From an uncultured Roseburia sp. (lineage in GTDB: Bacteria; Bacillota; Clostridia; Lachnospirales; Lachnospiraceae): DNA of 22,610 bases. Where the stretch lies: NCBI GenBank assembly GCA_934292805.1, contig CAKQXQ010000037.1, positions 1 through 22,610 of the forward strand. The letters are read 5' to 3'. This document shows, in pieces, positions 1 to 6,660 of this stretch. Position 1 is the first letter of the stretch. Each line of letters opens with the position of its first letter. The notes under the pieces are model-generated. The model made no database searches, was not told the origin of the DNA, and saw nothing but the letters and a program-made list of their open reading frames with translations. The translations under genes and the position numbers were made by a program.

Positions 1-404
1 CAACACTTCCGGATTATAACAATAATTTTATCCTCGCCTATCTGACGGGAACTTACGGTTATATCGCCTGTATCGCAATCTGTGCAGTGCTGGCATTACT
101 TGTAGTTGCCATTTTTTCTACCGTATTCCATCAGAAGAACCAGCTTGGCATGATGATGGGATTTGGAAGCGGAATGATCATTTTTGTGAATATAGCGATC
201 AATCTGCTGGAAAACTTCGGAATCCTTCCAACTTCCCAGACGTTTCTCCCATTTTTCTCACAGGGAGGAAGCAGCGTGTTTGTATGTTATATTTTAATGG
301 GTATCATTTTAAGTGTTTACCGGTATAAGGATGTGTATTCGGTGCATGTGCCGAAGCGGAAGGGAACAGCCAGATTGCCGAAGGTTCGTCTGATCATCGA
401 GTAA
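1..404 (+). CDS. FtsW/RodA/SpoVE-family protein, 3' end only
   Basis: This is a partial gene, open at the left edge and read from base 3 (TLPDYNNNFILAYLTG...); no start lies in the window. The visible 133 or so residues hold three hydrophobic segments. They also carry the family's C-terminal signature: N-x3-NFGILPTSQTFLPFFSQGGSS, then a last membrane helix and a short basic tail (YRYKDVYSVHVPKRK). In SEDS proteins the 'PFxSxGGSS' loop precedes the final helix. The family comprises integral membrane peptidoglycan glycosyltransferases that work with class B penicillin-binding proteins in division, elongation or sporulation. The catalytic Asp lies upstream of the window, so FtsW, RodA and SpoVE cannot be told apart. 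The gene converges on cstA across a bidirectional terminator. Confidence 0.85.
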   Translation, partial: TLPDYNNNFILAYLTGTYGYIACIAICAVLALLVVAIFSTVFHQKNQLGMMMGFGSGMIIFVNIAINLLENFGILPTSQTFLPFFSQGGSSVFVCYILMGIILSVYRYKDVYSVHVPKRKGTARLPKVRLIIE

Positions 405-470
405 GAAGCAGGATATGGTATATGGAATCCGTCTTAGCCGGATTTGATAATAGAATATTATAAAAACAGT

Positions 471-520
471 AAAAAAATGATATGCCTTTGTCTGTCAGAC
501 AGTTGGCATATCATTTTTTT
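471..520. terminator. Bidirectional intrinsic terminator between ftsW-like gene and cstA
   Basis: The arms AATGATATGCC (476-486) and GGCATATCATT (505-515) pair perfectly. A second short stem, CTGT/ACAG, forms inside the loop. The right side ends in a T-run (514-520) and the left side starts with an A-run (471-477), so it can end transcription from both convergent genes. Confidence 0.9.
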
Positions 521-560
521 ATGAAATAATTAACGATTACAGTATTTCATATTTAAGAAA

Positions 561-2252
561 TTAAGCTTCTGCTTTTGCTACTTTTCCGAATAATTTCTTC
601 AGGCAGCTGAATGCAACCATAACACCAAGTACCATAAGAAGGATAGCAACTACAAACTGAAGTCCGTCAACAAGAAGTGTAGCATTGCCGGTTGCAAAGT
701 TTGTAATAAGAGCAATTGTTTTCTGAACCAGAGCGGTGAAAGTAACTGCTAACATGACAAACATTGGGATGTAAAGTGTCCAGCCGGTACGTCCTGTTGT
801 TTTTAAGAATACAGCAAGAGCGATCAGTACAAGTGCTGCAAGTAACTGGTTTGCAGATCCAAACAGTGGCCATACATTGCTGTATCCGCCGAGAGTTAAT
901 AAATATCCGAAGAACAGTGTAATAACAGTGGCAAAGTATTTATTGGTAAGTACACGCTGTACCGGAGTCATTGTAGCCGGATCAGTAGAATCTCCATAGA
1001 ATAACTCCTGGAAAGACATACGTCCGATTCTGGCAACGGAATCAAGAGAAGTAAGTGCGAGTGCAGATACACACATTGTCATAAATACAGTTGCAACGGA
1101 GACCGGAACACCAAGTTTTTCAAGGAATCCAGCAACACCGGAAGAGAAGATAGAGAATGGAGTTCCATCCGGTTTGGTTCCGTTGACAGCAACAGCACCG
1201 ACAACAACTAAGGAGATGATACCAAGTAAAGATTCAACGACCATGGCACCATAACCAACCATTGGCATATCTTTTTCATTGCTGATTGTCTTTGAAGATG
1301 TTCCGGAAGATACAAGGCTGTGGAATCCGGAAACAGCACCACAGGCAATCGTTACAAATAAAGTTGGGAATAAACTGCTTCCTCCAACATTGAATCCGCT
1401 GAATGCGTTCAACTGCATGGTCGGATGTGCAACAAGGACACCGACAACAGCACCGAAGATCATTCCGAGTAACATGAAAGTCGTCATGTAATCTCTAGGC
1501 TGCATTAAAAGCCACATTGGCATAACAGATGCAAGGAAAAGGTAAGCCATTACAATGTAGATCCATGCGGTTTTTGTTGCATAGATCGGAAGCTTCATAC
1601 CAACTGCAAACATGATGACCAGAAGGGCAACTGCAACAACTGCCTTCACAACTTCGTTCATTTTGTGGCCAAGATGTTTCTGGATCACACCGAAGATAAT
1701 GGCAACTACGATAAATAACATGGAAATAGAAGCAGCAGCTGAGTTTGCGTAAGCTGTTTCGGCAGTCATTCCTTCCACACTGGATCCCATGAATGTTCCG
1801 GCAACCATATCTGTAAATGCTGCGATTACTAATAAAGTAAATAACCAGCAGAATAACATGAAAAGCTTTCGTCCTGTTTTGCCGATATATTTTTCAATGA
1901 TCATACCCATTGATTTGCCTTCATTTTTAACAGATGCATATAAAGCACCGAAGTCCTGTACAGCACCGAAGAAAAGACCTCCGATGATCAGCCAGAGTAA
2001 TACAGGAACCCATCCGAATACAGATGCGAGGATCGGACCTGTGACAGGGCCGGCACCGGCGATAGATGAGAACTGATGGGAGAAAACAGTGAATTTGGAG
2101 GAAGGAACAAAATCCTCACCGTCTTCATGTGTGTAAGCAGGGGTTTTTGCATTTGGATCAATTCCCCATTTCTTTGCAAGCCAGCGTCCGTAGAAGAGAT
2201 AGCCGGCACCAAGTGCAAGGATACCAATTAAAATAATAACTAAACCATTCAT
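561..2252 (-). CDS. cstA: CstA-family carbon starvation / pyruvate-peptide transporter
   Basis: This 563-residue polytopic membrane protein has many hydrophobic helices from residue 4 onward. It carries the CstA-family block FSSIAGAGPVTGPILA at about residues 61-76 and the conserved GFHSLVSSGTSSKTISNE segment in the middle. CstA-type proteins move pyruvate (E. coli CstA, BtsT) and have been linked to peptide uptake; the substrate here cannot be read from sequence. The gene stands alone and ends at the shared bidirectional terminator. The start at 2252 is chosen because it gives the normal family N-terminus (MNGLVIILIGIL); its Shine-Dalgarno lies unusually far upstream behind a small hairpin (separate entry). 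A T-box leader upstream predicts induction when a particular tRNA is uncharged, which would favour an amino-acid-related role over simple carbon starvation. Confidence 0.93.
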   Translation of the reverse strand: MNGLVIILIGILALGAGYLFYGRWLAKKWGIDPNAKTPAYTHEDGEDFVPSSKFTVFSHQFSSIAGAGPVTGPILASVFGWVPVLLWLIIGGLFFGAVQDFGALYASVKNEGKSMGMIIEKYIGKTGRKLFMLFCWLFTLLVIAAFTDMVAGTFMGSSVEGMTAETAYANSAAASISMLFIVVAIIFGVIQKHLGHKMNEVVKAVVAVALLVIMFAVGMKLPIYATKTAWIYIVMAYLFLASVMPMWLLMQPRDYMTTFMLLGMIFGAVVGVLVAHPTMQLNAFSGFNVGGSSLFPTLFVTIACGAVSGFHSLVSSGTSSKTISNEKDMPMVGYGAMVVESLLGIISLVVVGAVAVNGTKPDGTPFSIFSSGVAGFLEKLGVPVSVATVFMTMCVSALALTSLDSVARIGRMSFQELFYGDSTDPATMTPVQRVLTNKYFATVITLFFGYLLTLGGYSNVWPLFGSANQLLAALVLIALAVFLKTTGRTGWTLYIPMFVMLAVTFTALVQKTIALITNFATGNATLLVDGLQFVVAILLMVLGVMVAFSCLKKLFGKVAKAEA

Positions 2253-2282
2253 AACTTTTTTCCGCCATAAGGCGGCTCCTTT
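2253..2282 (-). promoter_or_regulatory. cstA ribosome site with hairpin between SD and AUG
   Basis: On the minus strand, AAAGGAG (2282-2276) is followed by a perfect hairpin CCGCC-TTAT-GGCGG (2275-2262), then nine bases (AAAAAAGTT), then the cstA ATG at 2252. Linear spacing from SD to this ATG is 23 nt, far too long. If the 14-nt hairpin is folded out, the spacing becomes 9 nt. The hairpin loop and arm contain another ATG at 2268, 7 nt from the SD. It opens a 36-codon reading frame in a different frame (MAEKSYEWFSYYF..., ending at 2158) that overlaps the start of cstA. Confidence 0.6.
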
Positions 2283-2364
2283 CTGAAAATGTATTTTTTA
2301 CGGGAACAAAATACATTGTTGCAAAGTGAAAGAGGAATACCATGATCGGAAATAAAATTCCAAT

Positions 2365-2410
2365 AAAAAAAGCCTCATCCCTGGATAAATCATCCCAAAG
2401 ACGAAGGCTT
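2365..2410 (-). terminator. Regulated terminator of the cstA T-box
   Basis: On the minus strand AAGCCT (2410-2405) pairs with AGGCTT (2376-2371). The inner pairing is imperfect, running through GGGATG...ATCC-type segments, and a seven-T run follows (2371-2365). It lies immediately after the T-box sequence, which is where the mutually exclusive terminator of a T-box leader is expected. Confidence 0.8.
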
Positions 2411-2672
2411 AAGCTTCCGCGTTACCACTTTGTTTGCCGTAATCATACGACCTCTCTGTCTTATCTTTGTGACACACGTCACAACAATAAGCTTCTAAAT
2501 AACGGTAGAATACCGGTGACACCTACTTTTTTCAAAAGATAATTCAGTGCACTGCTCGCAGAGGATAGTTCCTAAAACTGTATATTGTCTCACACCAACC
2601 GGCAACTCTCTGAAATACAGGATTTTAAGTACCCTGTTCTGTTCTTTGCATTTTGCTCTCTGTTCGAGTATT
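2365..2672 (-). promoter_or_regulatory. T-box riboswitch leader of cstA
   Basis: Reading the minus strand, Stem I is closed by CTCGAACAGAG (2668-2658) and CTCTGCGAG (2563-2555). Its distal part has the classical AGAGAG...GGTTGGTG pattern (about 2612-2590). The specifier-loop side reads GGAACTATCC (2572-2563). A hairpin CGGTA-ttc-TACCG and a perfect one, TTGTGAC-gtgt-GTCACAA (2484-2467), occupy the Stem II/III region. The T-box proper, AAAGTGGTAACGCGG (about 2431-2417), varies from the usual AGGGTGGNACCGCGG but keeps TGGN. TGGT would pair with a tRNA ending ACCA, that is, discriminator A. The amino acid is uncertain: TAT, ATC or ACT could each be the specifier. A terminator follows. Confidence 0.85.
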
Positions 2673-2701
2673 AAAGTACCACTCTGTTGTGTCAAAGTCA
2701 A
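2667..2701 (-). promoter_or_regulatory. Promoter of the cstA leader
   Basis: On the minus strand TTGACA (2695-2690) is separated by 17 nt from AATACT (2672-2667). An overlapping alternative is TTGACT (2701-2696), 17 nt, TACTTT (2678-2673). Either would start the transcript at or just before the 5' arm of Stem I, which fits the T-box call. Confidence 0.65.
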
Positions 2702-2740
2702 TTGTGATATTTTAATCATTTTAATTGATATATTTTAACA

Positions 2741-2919
2741 TGTTAAAAAATGCAACAGTAGAAATGAGAAAAAATAGGAAAAAAGACTGCAATTTATGAA
2801 CGCCATCCTGCAATGCATGCACAGCCTCTTGTTATTTTGATGGGAATCGGTAGAATAAAGTTATCAGTTTTGTGCAGGATAACATCACACACAAAAATTG
2901 GTAGTCATGAAAATAAAAA
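2741..2919. other. Intergenic stretch with nothing recognised
   Basis: Between the cstA promoter and the terminator of the 79-aa gene lies about 180 bases of AT-rich sequence. I find no convincing reading frame with a ribosome site, no RNA-like fold and no repeat beyond a short AACATGTT palindrome near 2738-2745. Confidence 0.5.
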
Positions 2920-2965
2920 CAGAAAAACCGCAGTGCCCGGAAAAGAATTCCGTTCACTGCGGTTT
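2920..2965 (-). terminator. Terminator of the 79-aa membrane protein gene
   Basis: The arms AAACCGCAGTG (2925-2935) and CACTGCGGTTT (2955-2965) are perfect complements, with a further CGGAA/TTCCG stem inside. On the minus strand the hairpin ends in TTTTT (2927-2923) followed by more T-rich sequence. It begins 7 bases after the stop codon. Confidence 0.9.
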
Positions 2966-2971
2966 GTGTGT

Positions 2972-3211
2972 TTAATCTGCATTCAAAGAAGTCATATAAT
3001 CACTGATGGCATCAAGGTTAGTATAGACAGTCTCAACCGGCTTGCTGTTCTCATATGCACGGTATCCGGAATAGCCTGCCCATCCTACGATAGCAACAGC
3101 TACAACGCATCCGGCAATATAACCGGTGATACGCATTCTCTTTTCTTTTGCCATGATCTTCTTACGATTTTTCTTCTCTTCTTTATAACGATCTACTTTT
3201 GCCTGACTCAT
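2972..3211 (-). CDS. Small single-span membrane protein, unknown function
   Basis: I do not recognise a named family. The start at 3211 (MSQAKVDRYKEEKKNRKKIM...) is preferred over the one six codons upstream. AGGAG lies at 3222-3218, six bases before it, and the upstream ATG has no ribosome site. The 79-residue product has a strongly basic, Lys/Arg-rich N-terminus (residues 4-33). One hydrophobic helix follows (about residues 36-55, YIAGCVVAVAIVGWAGYSGY), then a short, mildly acidic tail ending in NLDAISDYMTSLNAD. By the positive-inside rule the basic end should be cytoplasmic and the tail outside. It is monocistronic, with its own promoter and a good terminator, and is divergent from the ATPase/nuclease gene. 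Its complete expression signals make it likely to be real. Confidence 0.75.
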   Translation of the reverse strand: MSQAKVDRYKEEKKNRKKIMAKEKRMRITGYIAGCVVAVAIVGWAGYSGYRAYENSKPVETVYTNLDAISDYMTSLNAD

Positions 3212-3269
3212 GATAATCTCCTGATTCATTATAGTGTAACCAATATAAAACGGTTACGGAACTTTCTTT

Positions 3270-3298
3270 AATATACTGCATTTTCATAGAAAAATCAA
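3270..3298 (-). promoter_or_regulatory. Promoter of the 79-aa gene
   Basis: On the minus strand TTGATT (3298-3293), 17-nt spacer, TATATT (3275-3270). This gives a leader of about 50 nt. A TATAAT lies nearer the gene (about 3236-3231), but it has no partner -35 element and would start the transcript almost on the ribosome site. Confidence 0.55.
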
Positions 3299-3322
3299 TG
3301 GAAATTGTGTGAAATCGGGTGC

Positions 3323-3346
3323 AGTAAAATAATTAATTATTTTACT
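3323..3346. repeat. Perfect 24-bp palindrome overlapping a promoter
   Basis: The half AGTAAAATAATT (3323-3334) is followed directly by its exact reverse complement AATTATTTTACT (3335-3346), with no spacer. The last six bases (TTTACT) double as the -35 element of the downstream ATPase/nuclease gene. The length and placement suit a dimeric repressor site; no repressor gene is adjacent. Confidence 0.6.
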
Positions 3347-3368
3347 ATTGCGGCAGATAGTATATAAT
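3341..3368 (+). promoter_or_regulatory. Promoter of the AAA-ATPase-like/nuclease gene
   Basis: TTTACT (3341-3346), 16-nt spacer, consensus TATAAT (3363-3368), about 32 bases upstream of the start codon. The -35 element lies inside the 24-bp palindrome. Confidence 0.6.
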
Positions 3369-3400
3369 AAAAATAATGATGATATTCGGGAGGTGCACAG

Positions 3401-4966
3401 ATGGGAATCTATTTGAATCCGGACAGCAGCAGATTTGAAGAAGCAATTAATTCAGACATTTATATAGATAAAACAGGTTTGTTGGAGTATACCAACTCCG
3501 TTTTGCATACGATGCAGAAGTATCTTTGTATCAGCAGACCGCGGCGTTTTGGCAAATCAATCGCAGCGAACATGATCGCAGCATATTACAGCAGGGGATG
3601 TAATACAAAGCAGATGTTTGCCGGATTTGAAATTGCAAAAAGTGAATCTTTTGAAAAATACCTGAATCAGTACAATACGATTTTGGTTAATATGCAGGAA
3701 ATGCTAAGCAGAAGCAGGGATGTGAAGAGTCTTGTGGAGCGTTTTCAAAAGCTTGTCATCCGTGAATTGAAGAATGAATATCCGGATGTTGATTATTTTG
3801 ATGATGAGGATCTTACATTGTGCATGCAGGATGTGTATGTACAGAAAAAGCAGACATTCGTGATCATAATAGATGAATGGGATTGTATTTTCAGGGAATA
3901 TAAGACAGATAAAGAAGCACAGGAGAAGTATCTTGATTTTCTGAGAGATCTGTTGAAGGATAAATCCTATATCCATCTTGCATATATGACAGGAATCCTT
4001 CCTATCAAAAAATACGGAACTCATTCTGCACTTAATATGTTTGATGAGTTTTCCATGATCGATCCGGGACCACTGGCACGTTATGTCGGTTTTACGGAGC
4101 AGGAAGTACAGGAATTGTGTGAGACATATGATATGGATATGTCTGAAGTGAAAAGCTGGTATGACGGATATTCATTTGAAAAGGGATTGTCTATATATAG
4201 TCCGCGTTCGGTTGTGAATTGTATGCGTCTTGGCAAACTGGGCAATTACTGGAATCAGACAGAAACATTCGAGGCATTACAGCTTTATATCGATATGAAT
4301 TTTGAAGGACTGAAGGATGATGTTTTAAGCATGATCGCAGGAAATGCAGTGCCTGTAAATATTGGGCATTTTGCCAATGACATGGCAACATTTCATACCG
4401 AAGAGGATGTTTTGACACTGCTGATCCATCTTGGATATGCAGCATATGATTATGATAACAAAATGGTATATATTCCGAATAACGAGGTGCGTGCAGAGTA
4501 TGTAAACAGTGTGTCAGCGTCTGACTGGGGGGAAGTTTCAAAAGCACTCAAGAGTTCCGCAGATACGTTGGAAGCCATCTGGCAGAAACGTCCGGAGCAG
4601 GTAGCAGAAGCAATCAGACAGGCACATTTTGAAACATCCCATATACAGTATAATGATGAGAACGCACTCAGTTATACGATATCTCTTGCATTGTATGCAG
4701 CCAGAAATTTTTATACGGTTCATCGCGAATTCCCGGGGGGAAAGGGATTTGCAGATCTTGTTTTTATTCCCAGAAAGAAATTTCAGGATAAGCAGGCTCT
4801 CGTAGTGGAATTGAAATGGGATGAAAATGCACAGGGAGCGATCGATCAGATAAAGAAGAAAGAGTATTGCAGGGGATTGGAAGAGTATAAAGGACGGACG
4901 CTTCTTGTAGGGATTAATTACGATAAAAAATCCAAAAAACATGAATGTTTTATTGAGGAAGCATAA
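3401..4966 (+). CDS. AAA-ATPase-like / PD-(D/E)XK nuclease-domain protein
   Basis: This 521-residue protein has the layout of the family pairing an AAA-ATPase-like domain (PF09820 type) with a C-terminal PDDEXK_9 domain (PF08011 type). The N-terminus (YLNPDSSRFEEAINSDIYIDKTGLLEY) is typical. A variant Walker A reads SRPRRFGKS at residues 45-53 and Walker B reads IIIDEWD at 155-161. The putative nuclease core is GFADLVF (Asp452) followed by VVELKW (Glu470, Lys472), so D-Xn-ExK is intact. These proteins are abundant, often in many copies, in gut Bacteroidetes and Clostridia. To my knowledge their biological role is not established, although a nucleic-acid or defence role is often suspected. The ribosome site GGGAGG lies 8 nt before the ATG. 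The gene stands alone between housekeeping units, with no partner gene and no clear terminator. Confidence 0.85.
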   Translation: MGIYLNPDSSRFEEAINSDIYIDKTGLLEYTNSVLHTMQKYLCISRPRRFGKSIAANMIAAYYSRGCNTKQMFAGFEIAKSESFEKYLNQYNTILVNMQEMLSRSRDVKSLVERFQKLVIRELKNEYPDVDYFDDEDLTLCMQDVYVQKKQTFVIIIDEWDCIFREYKTDKEAQEKYLDFLRDLLKDKSYIHLAYMTGILPIKKYGTHSALNMFDEFSMIDPGPLARYVGFTEQEVQELCETYDMDMSEVKSWYDGYSFEKGLSIYSPRSVVNCMRLGKLGNYWNQTETFEALQLYIDMNFEGLKDDVLSMIAGNAVPVNIGHFANDMATFHTEEDVLTLLIHLGYAAYDYDNKMVYIPNNEVRAEYVNSVSASDWGEVSKALKSSADTLEAIWQKRPEQVAEAIRQAHFETSHIQYNDENALSYTISLALYAARNFYTVHREFPGGKGFADLVFIPRKKFQDKQALVVELKWDENAQGAIDQIKKKEYCRGLEEYKGRTLLVGINYDKKSKKHECFIEEA

Positions 4967-5013
4967 AGGAACATGTGATCTAAATGGGAAAATAGTTTAA
5001 TAAGGAAAACAGG

Positions 5014-5042
5014 TTGCATGAAAGAAGCGAATCCGATAAAAT
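5014..5042 (+). promoter_or_regulatory. Likely promoter of thyA-folA
   Basis: TTGCAT (5014-5019), 17-nt spacer, TAAAAT (5037-5042), about 100 bases before thyA. A perfect 7-bp hairpin, TACTTTC-atggaaa-GAAAGTA (5080-5100), lies in the resulting leader. It has no T-run, so it is not a terminator. Confidence 0.4.
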
Positions 5043-5141
5043 AGGAATGCTGACGCTGCTAAGTTAAGCGGAAGCTTTGTACTTTCATGGAAAGAAAGTA
5101 AGATCAGGTGAATGAAAACAGAAAGATGAGGATATAACGTC

Positions 5142-5990
5142 ATGAGCATGGCAGATAAGATTTTTGTAGACATGTGCAAAGATATTTTGGAAAATGGTAC
5201 AAGTACCGAGGGAGAAAAAGTCCGCCCACACTGGGAAGACGGTACAAGTGCTTATACGATCAAGAAGTTCGGTGTGGTAAACCGTTATGATCTCTCGAAG
5301 GAATTTCCGGCGATCACACTCAGAAAGACAGCGATCAAAACCTGTACGGAGGAGATGCTCTGGATCTGGCAGAGAAAATCAAACAATATCCATGATTTAA
5401 ACAGTACAGTATGGGATGAGTGGGCAGATGAGAACGGATCGATCGGAAAAGCGTACGGATATCAGCTTGGTGTGAAGCATCAGTACAAAGAGGGAATGAT
5501 GGATCAGGTAGACCGTGTGATCTACGACCTTAAGAACAATCCGTTCAGCCGCCGCATTATGACCAATATTTATGTACATCAGGATCTCCATGAGATGAAT
5601 TTATATCCATGTGCATATAGCATGACATTCAATGTAACGCATAAGACAGGCGATGATAAGCTGACACTGAATGCGATTTTAAATCAGCGTTCACAGGATG
5701 TTCTTGCAGCAAATAACTGGAATGTCTGCCAGTATGCAGTACTTATGCATATGCTGGCGCAGGTATGCGACATGAAGGTTGGCGAGTTAGTGCATGTGAT
5801 CGCAGATGCCCATATTTATGACAGACACATTCCGGTCATTAAGGAACTGATCGAAAGAGAACAGCACCCGGCACCAAAGTTCACACTGAATCCTGAGATC
5901 AAAGATTTTTACCAGTTTACAACAAAGGATATTACGATCGAAGATTATGTGACAGGACCGCAGATCAAAAATATACCAATTGCAGTCTAA
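5142..5990 (+). CDS. thyA: Thymidylate synthase (ThyA)
   Basis: This 282-residue enzyme makes dTMP from dUMP using 5,10-methylene-tetrahydrofolate, which becomes dihydrofolate. The catalytic cysteine is in LYPCAYS (Cys157). The dUMP-phosphate motif QRSQDV is at residues 182-187, followed by NNWNVCQYAVL and the HIYDRHI segment near 224-230. The N-terminal part (VRPHWEDGTSAYTIKKFG) resembles the Bacillus subtilis/phage ThyA type, with an extended W-x-DGT loop, not the E. coli RTGTG form. The sequence ends in the expected IAV. GAGG lies about 10 nt before the ATG, and a second in-frame ATG two codons on is also possible. folA follows after 29 bases, a classic pair because ThyA oxidises the folate that FolA reduces. 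Confidence 0.96.
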   Translation: MSMADKIFVDMCKDILENGTSTEGEKVRPHWEDGTSAYTIKKFGVVNRYDLSKEFPAITLRKTAIKTCTEEMLWIWQRKSNNIHDLNSTVWDEWADENGSIGKAYGYQLGVKHQYKEGMMDQVDRVIYDLKNNPFSRRIMTNIYVHQDLHEMNLYPCAYSMTFNVTHKTGDDKLTLNAILNQRSQDVLAANNWNVCQYAVLMHMLAQVCDMKVGELVHVIADAHIYDRHIPVIKELIEREQHPAPKFTLNPEIKDFYQFTTKDITIEDYVTGPQIKNIPIAV

Positions 5991-6019
5991 AAATAAAACA
6001 GACAGGAGCAGAAAAATTT

Positions 6020-6511
6020 ATGAATTTAATCGCAGCAGTAGATAAAAACTGGGCCATTGGCTGTAAAAACAAATTGCTGGTGAGCATTCCGGCAGACATG
6101 AAGTTTTTCCGTGAGACAACAACCGGAAAAGTAGTAGTGATGGGAAGAAAGACACTGGAAAGCTTTCCGAATGGCCAGCCACTCAAAAAGAGAACGAATA
6201 TTGTCCTGACACACGATATGAATTTTAAAGCAGGAGATGCAATTATCGTACACTCCATGGAAGAATTAAGAGAAGAACTGAAGAAATATCCAAGTGAGGA
6301 TATTTACGTGATCGGTGGAGAGACCATCTACAGACAGCTTCTTGAAGAATGCGATGTCGCACATATTACAAAAATCGATTATGCATTCGAAGCAGACGCT
6401 TATTTCCCAAATCTGGATGAGATGCAGGAATGGACGATCACAGAAGACAGCGAAGAACAGACCTATTTTGATCTGGAATACTATTTTTACAAATATGAAA
6501 GAATAAAATAA
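6020..6511 (+). CDS. folA: Dihydrofolate reductase
   Basis: This 163-residue enzyme reduces dihydrofolate to tetrahydrofolate with NADPH, recycling the product of ThyA next door. Seen in the sequence are the start MNLIAAVDKNWAIG, the catalytic acid in IPADMKFF (Asp26), the NADPH loop VVVMGRKTLESF at 38-49, and the YVIGGETIY motif at 96-104. Where E. coli has the conserved LPWNLP, this protein reads LLVSIP, so the usual Met20-loop Trp is absent. I take this as a family variant, not a defect. AGGAG lies about 11 nt before the ATG. The gene is translated from the thyA transcript, or at least lies directly behind it. Confidence 0.95.
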   Translation: MNLIAAVDKNWAIGCKNKLLVSIPADMKFFRETTTGKVVVMGRKTLESFPNGQPLKKRTNIVLTHDMNFKAGDAIIVHSMEELREELKKYPSEDIYVIGGETIYRQLLEECDVAHITKIDYAFEADAYFPNLDEMQEWTITEDSEEQTYFDLEYYFYKYERIK

Positions 6512-6537
6512 ATCAATAAAGTTGTTAAAATATATCA

Positions 6538-6566
6538 TGTAAAAAAGAACAGAATTGATTTATAAT
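6538..6566 (+). promoter_or_regulatory. Possible promoter of the AEC-ilvBN operon
   Basis: Consensus TATAAT (6561-6566) is preceded, after 17 nt, by a weak -35 element TGTAAA (6538-6543). It lies just after folA and upstream of the hairpin at 6607-6636. Confidence 0.4.
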
Positions 6567-6606
6567 TTATAACAATCCAGTGATCGGAAAATCATATGGA
6601 AATCAT

Positions 6607-6636
6607 AAAACCCAGACAGAGAACCTGCTGGGTTTT
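6607..6636 (+). terminator. Hairpin terminator after folA or attenuator before the AEC gene
   Basis: AAAACCCAG (6607-6615) pairs perfectly with CTGGGTTTT (6628-6636) around a 12-nt loop. The T-tract is short (four Ts inside the arm, then ACATTT). It would end folA read-through, and it also lies inside the leader of any transcript started at 6561-6566, so it may act as an attenuator. Confidence 0.6.
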
Positions 6637-6660
6637 ACATTTAGGAAGAAATATAAGAAA

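Noticed and set aside
2741..2924. Small genes between cstA and the 79-aa gene
   Set aside because: Open frames there lack ribosome sites and overlap the promoter or terminator of flanking genes.
5080..5100. Hairpin upstream of thyA as a terminator of the ATPase/nuclease gene
   Set aside because: The 7-bp stem is perfect but AT-rich, has no T-run after it and lies more than 100 bases from the stop codon.
6580..6660. Upstream in-frame GTG start for the AEC gene, or a small leader peptide (ATG at 6596)
   Set aside because: Neither has a ribosome site, the extension would run through the 6607-6636 hairpin, and the possible peptide lacks a run of Leu, Ile or Val codons expected for ilv attenuation.
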